This document shows, in pieces, positions 4,852 through 5,488 of a stretch of 5,488 nt of DNA. The stretch spans positions 1 to 5,488 of the forward strand of contig CAKZIX010000152.1 in NCBI GenBank assembly GCA_936936565.1, in the 5' to 3' direction. The first letter of the stretch is position 1, and the number at the start of each line of letters is the position of its first letter. Made by a program: the position numbers and the translations under genes. Source of the stretch: an uncultured Nocardiaceae bacterium. GTDB lineage: Bacteria; Actinomycetota; Actinomycetes; Mycobacteriales; Mycobacteriaceae. The notes under the pieces are model-generated. The model did no database searches. It worked only from the letters and a program-made list of their open reading frames with translations, and was not told the DNA's origin.

Positions 4852-5488
4852 ATGCCCCAGCTTCGTTCTCGCACAACTACTTTCGGCCGCAATGCAGCCG
4901 GCGCTCGCGCCCTGTGGCGAGCCACCGGCCTCACCGACGACGATTTCGGCAAGCCGATCGTCGCGATCGCGAACTCGTACACGCAGTTCGTGCCCGGCCA
5001 CGTCCACCTGAAGGATGTCGGCGAGATCGTCGCGGAGGCGGTGCGGGCCGCGGGCGGCGTACCGCGCGAATTCCACACCATCGCCGTCGACGACGGCATC
5101 GCGATGGGCCACGGCGGCATGCTGTACTCGCTGCCGAGCCGCGAGATCATCGCCGACTCGGTCGAGTACATGGTGAACGCGCACACCGCGGATGCCCTGG
5201 TCTGCATCTCGAACTGCGACAAGATCACCCCCGGCATGCTGAATGCCGCTATGCGCCTGAACATTCCGACAGTGTTCGTCTCCGGTGGGCCAATGGAAGC
5301 CGGCAAGGCCGTGGTCGTCGGCGGCGTGGCGCAGGCCCCGACCGACCTGATCACCGCGATCGCGGCGTCGGCGAACGACGCGGTGTCCGAAGCGGGTTTG
5401 AGCGAGGTCGAGCGCAGCGCCTGCCCCACGTGCGGCTCGTGCTCGGGCATGTTCACCGCGAACTCGATGAACTGCCTCACCGAGGCGC
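4852..5488 (+). CDS. ilvD: Dihydroxy-acid dehydratase, N-terminal part (cut by window end)
   Basis: This Fe-S enzyme dehydrates the IlvC products to 2-keto acids, the third common step of valine and isoleucine synthesis. The first 212 codons are present; full-length homologs of this type have about 610-620 residues. The protein starts MPQLRSRTTTFGRNAAGARA, the family's standard N-terminus. Asp81 (VDDGIAMGHGG), Asp123 and Lys124 match the Mg2+ ligands and the carbamylated lysine. Cys122 (SNCDK) and the CPTCGSC motif (191-197) supply cluster cysteines. The segment NSYTQFVPGH has Gly where the other major subgroup carries a cysteine (TPC), placing this enzyme with the E. coli/Corynebacterium form. 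The ATG at 4852 is the only sensible start: the frame upstream has no ATG, GTG or TTG back to about 4792. There is no good Shine-Dalgarno sequence in the 73-nt gap. No frameshift or stop is seen in the visible part. Confidence 0.97.
   Translation, partial: MPQLRSRTTTFGRNAAGARALWRATGLTDDDFGKPIVAIANSYTQFVPGHVHLKDVGEIVAEAVRAAGGVPREFHTIAVDDGIAMGHGGMLYSLPSREIIADSVEYMVNAHTADALVCISNCDKITPGMLNAAMRLNIPTVFVSGGPMEAGKAVVVGGVAQAPTDLITAIAASANDAVSEAGLSEVERSACPTCGSCSGMFTANSMNCLTEA

Overview
The window carries a branched-chain amino acid (isoleucine/valine/leucine) biosynthesis locus from a high-GC actinomycete. IlvB, IlvN and IlvC are close to what I remember of the Mycobacterium/Corynebacterium proteins. 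IlvD resembles the Corynebacterium/E. coli long form. The small membrane gene between the two arms resembles mycobacterial Cfp6. Together these point to the Mycobacteriales, most likely a Nocardia- or Rhodococcus-like organism; the genus is an inference made without a database search.

Layout. Positions 1-565 hold no gene I can support and look less coding-like than the rest; a possible minus-strand promoter near 130-158 may serve a gene beyond the left edge. Next comes the minus-strand operon, transcribed right to left: promoter (4206-4235), a 15-codon leader peptide (4151-4198), an intrinsic attenuator hairpin with a U-run (4080-4114), ilvB (2165-4045), ilvN (1665-2168, overlapping ilvB by 4 nt), ilvC (635-1648, 16 nt after ilvN) and a GC-rich terminator hairpin (566-596). 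To the right, on the plus strand, lie a small membrane-anchored PH-domain protein gene (4296-4778) and the first 212 codons of ilvD (from 4852, cut by the window end).

How it works together. IlvB and IlvN form acetohydroxyacid synthase, IlvC makes the dihydroxyacids and IlvD dehydrates them, so three consecutive steps of the pathway are encoded here in two divergent arms. The minus-strand arm appears to be controlled by classical ribosome-mediated attenuation. The leader peptide contains Leu-Leu-Val-Ile in a row, its stop codon lies 36 nt before the terminator hairpin, and ilvB has its own Shine-Dalgarno sequence after the terminator. The leader start codon lies 7 nt downstream of the predicted -10 element, so the leader peptide is probably translated from a leaderless transcript.

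The most interesting part is the 4080-4240 regulatory interval. Attenuation of ilvB operons is already known in actinobacteria, so this is a good instance of a described mechanism rather than a new system. The leaderless start, the nearly superimposed divergent promoters and the 9-bp inverted repeat tying the leader ORF to the attenuator are the details worth testing.
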